Assembly: GCA_022703195.1 (NCBI GenBank)
Contig: JAKLEF010000103.1
Coordinates: 1-6,825, forward strand
Source: Candidatus Fermentibacterota bacterium
Lineage (GTDB): Bacteria; Fermentibacterota; Fermentibacteria; Fermentibacterales; Fermentibacteraceae
DNA length: 6,825 nt
Direction: 5' to 3'
The notes beneath the pieces are model-generated. The model was not told the origin of the DNA. It saw only the letters and a program-made list of their open reading frames with translations, and ran no database searches. Numbering within the stretch: the first letter of the stretch is position 1; every line of letters begins with the position of its first letter. This document shows positions 5,991 to 6,825 of the stretch, one piece after another. The translations under genes were made by a program, and so were the position numbers.

Positions 5991-6825
5991 CCCGGCCCTC
6001 CTCCCGGGCTTCCTCCCGGAGCAGGGCGCGGCACAGGAGCGCCGAGCCGGCGGTCCATGCGACTGCGATCGTCGCCCTGAGAGGGAGGGAGAGCGTCGAG
6101 ACGGGGCCCATCGCGGCCGGCACGGCCATGACGAGCGCGATCAGCGGAGCGTTCGCGGGGAAGGCGGCGCGGCCCGTCCAGAAAAGGCTCGCGGCCATGA
6201 AGAGATTGGTGCCCAGGGTGGCCAGTGCGGCGCCCGAAGCGCCGTAGAGCGGTATCAGCCTGTAGTTGAAGACGATGTTGCCGAACGCGCCGATGAACGT
6301 GGCCATCGAGACCTGCCAGGTCCTGCCCGAGAGCAGGGGGCCGGTCTGCGCCACGATGAAGACCCCGTACAGGGCGGCCGATCCGGCGAGGATGGGGAGC
6401 ACCCGGGCCGCACCCGAGTAGCCCGGGCCTCCGACCAGCTCAACGAGCTCGCGCGAGGAGAGGGCCAGCAGCAGGGCGGCGGCCTCGAGCACGACGATGA
6501 AGGCGAGAGCCTGCCTGCCCAGCCTGGCGAGCCCTCCCGGCTGGCCGGCGGCTCCGAAGACCCGCCTGTGCCAGGCCATCCCGAATCCTATGGTCAGCGG
6601 CGTCAGGGCCATGCAGGCCGAAGACGACCATTCGTAGTAGCCGCTCTCGAGGAGATCGGGGGCCATGCTCCTGAGCATCATCATGTCCGCGGACGAGAGC
6701 ACGAGCATCGCCAGCCCCGCGGGCACCAGGGGCAGGCTGTAGCGGAGGAGGCCCCTCGCGCTCCCCGGAGAGGGGCCTGCGAAACGCAGGGCGACGAGGA
6801 TGGCGGTCGCGGCCGCCAGCATCGC
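5983..6825 (-). CDS. Wzx-type polysaccharide/oligosaccharide flippase, C-terminal part (5' end cut by window edge)
   Basis: Integral inner-membrane protein predicted to flip lipid-linked sugar units from the cytoplasmic to the periplasmic face. The frame stays open through base 6825, so the true start is outside; about 280 residues are visible, where whole Wzx-like proteins usually have 420-480. Counting from the methionine encoded at 6822, about eight or nine hydrophobic spans are visible, near residues 1-15, 27-45, 64-84, 104-123, 139-160, 172-191, 193-215, 223-246 and 247-266. Family-like features are the 'YSLPLVPAGLAMLVLSSAD' segment (28-46) at a presumed start of the second half, the 'Y-GAARVLPILAGS' segment (135-148), and 'IPLYGASGAALAT' (190-202), typical of the polysaccharide synthase/MATE-like fold. 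The C-terminus is a charged cytoplasmic tail rich in Arg and Glu. It overlaps the following glycosyltransferase by 8 nt. A MurJ identity was considered because murB is nearby, but the motifs fit Wzx better. The substrate cannot be deduced. Confidence 0.85.
   Translation of the reverse strand, partial: AMLAAATAILVALRFAGPSPGSARGLLRYSLPLVPAGLAMLVLSSADMMMLRSMAPDLLESGYYEWSSSACMALTPLTIGFGMAWHRRVFGAAGQPGGLARLGRQALAFIVVLEAAALLLALSSRELVELVGGPGYSGAARVLPILAGSAALYGVFIVAQTGPLLSGRTWQVSMATFIGAFGNIVFNYRLIPLYGASGAALATLGTNLFMAASLFWTGRAAFPANAPLIALVMAVPAAMGPVSTLSLPLRATIAVAWTAGSALLCRALLREEAREEGRDA

Noticed and set aside
5223..6080. Plus-strand open frame of 285 codons opposite the glycosyltransferase and flippase
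   Set aside because: It spans the junction of two clear minus-strand genes, and its translation is Arg/Pro/Gly-rich with no recognisable domain.
5983..6825. MurJ-type lipid II flippase identity for the membrane protein, suggested by the nearby murB
   Set aside because: The visible segments fit Wzx/polysaccharide-synthase flippases, and I see no MurJ-specific signature. The neighbouring glycosyltransferase and dTDP-sugar genes also favour Wzx.

Overview
Every gene supported in this window lies on the minus strand, so transcription runs from base 6825 down to base 1. There are seven coding regions, two of them cut by the window edges. In transcription order they are: (1) the C-terminal part of a Wzx-type polysaccharide flippase, (2) a family 2 glycosyltransferase, (3) MurB, the FAD-dependent reductase of peptidoglycan precursor synthesis, (4) an extended short-chain dehydrogenase most like GDP-4-dehydro-6-deoxy-D-mannose reductases, (5) a predicted exported protein of about 14 beta-propeller repeats ending in an FlgD-Ig/sorting-domain-like module, (6) RmlA, glucose-1-phosphate thymidylyltransferase, and (7) the first 83 codons of RmlB, dTDP-glucose 4,6-dehydratase.

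The genes are packed without usable intergenic space. Junctions are overlaps of 8, 14, 4 and 4 nt or gaps of 2 and 8 nt, and most starts carry a clear GGAGG-type ribosome binding site. No stretch longer than 8 bases is non-coding, and I see no promoter, terminator, RNA gene, repeat array, CRISPR or mobile element. The segment therefore looks like the interior of one operon whose ends lie outside the window.

Functionally this is a cell-surface polysaccharide or glycoconjugate locus. RmlA and RmlB would make dTDP-4-keto-6-deoxyglucose. The dehydrogenase would reduce or epimerise a nucleotide sugar. The glycosyltransferase would add a sugar to a growing lipid-linked unit, and the flippase would move that unit across the inner membrane. 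MurB and the exported propeller protein are the unexpected members.

Organism (inference): the DNA is very GC-rich, roughly two thirds G+C by eye. It encodes a murein enzyme, and it carries the 'YPNPF ... FDLTG ... W-DG-D ... SGVYL' C-terminal module common in Bacteroidetes/Chlorobi/Fibrobacteres (FCB) relatives. High G+C with this module suggests a GC-rich, mostly uncultured FCB-group lineage (Fermentibacteria, Eisenbacteria or Latescibacteria type) rather than a typical Bacteroidetes. The sequence alone does not fix the phylum.

I do not see a clear new defence or mobile system. The most unusual elements are the 14-repeat exported propeller protein inside a nucleotide-sugar operon and the placement of murB beside a flippase and glycosyltransferase.
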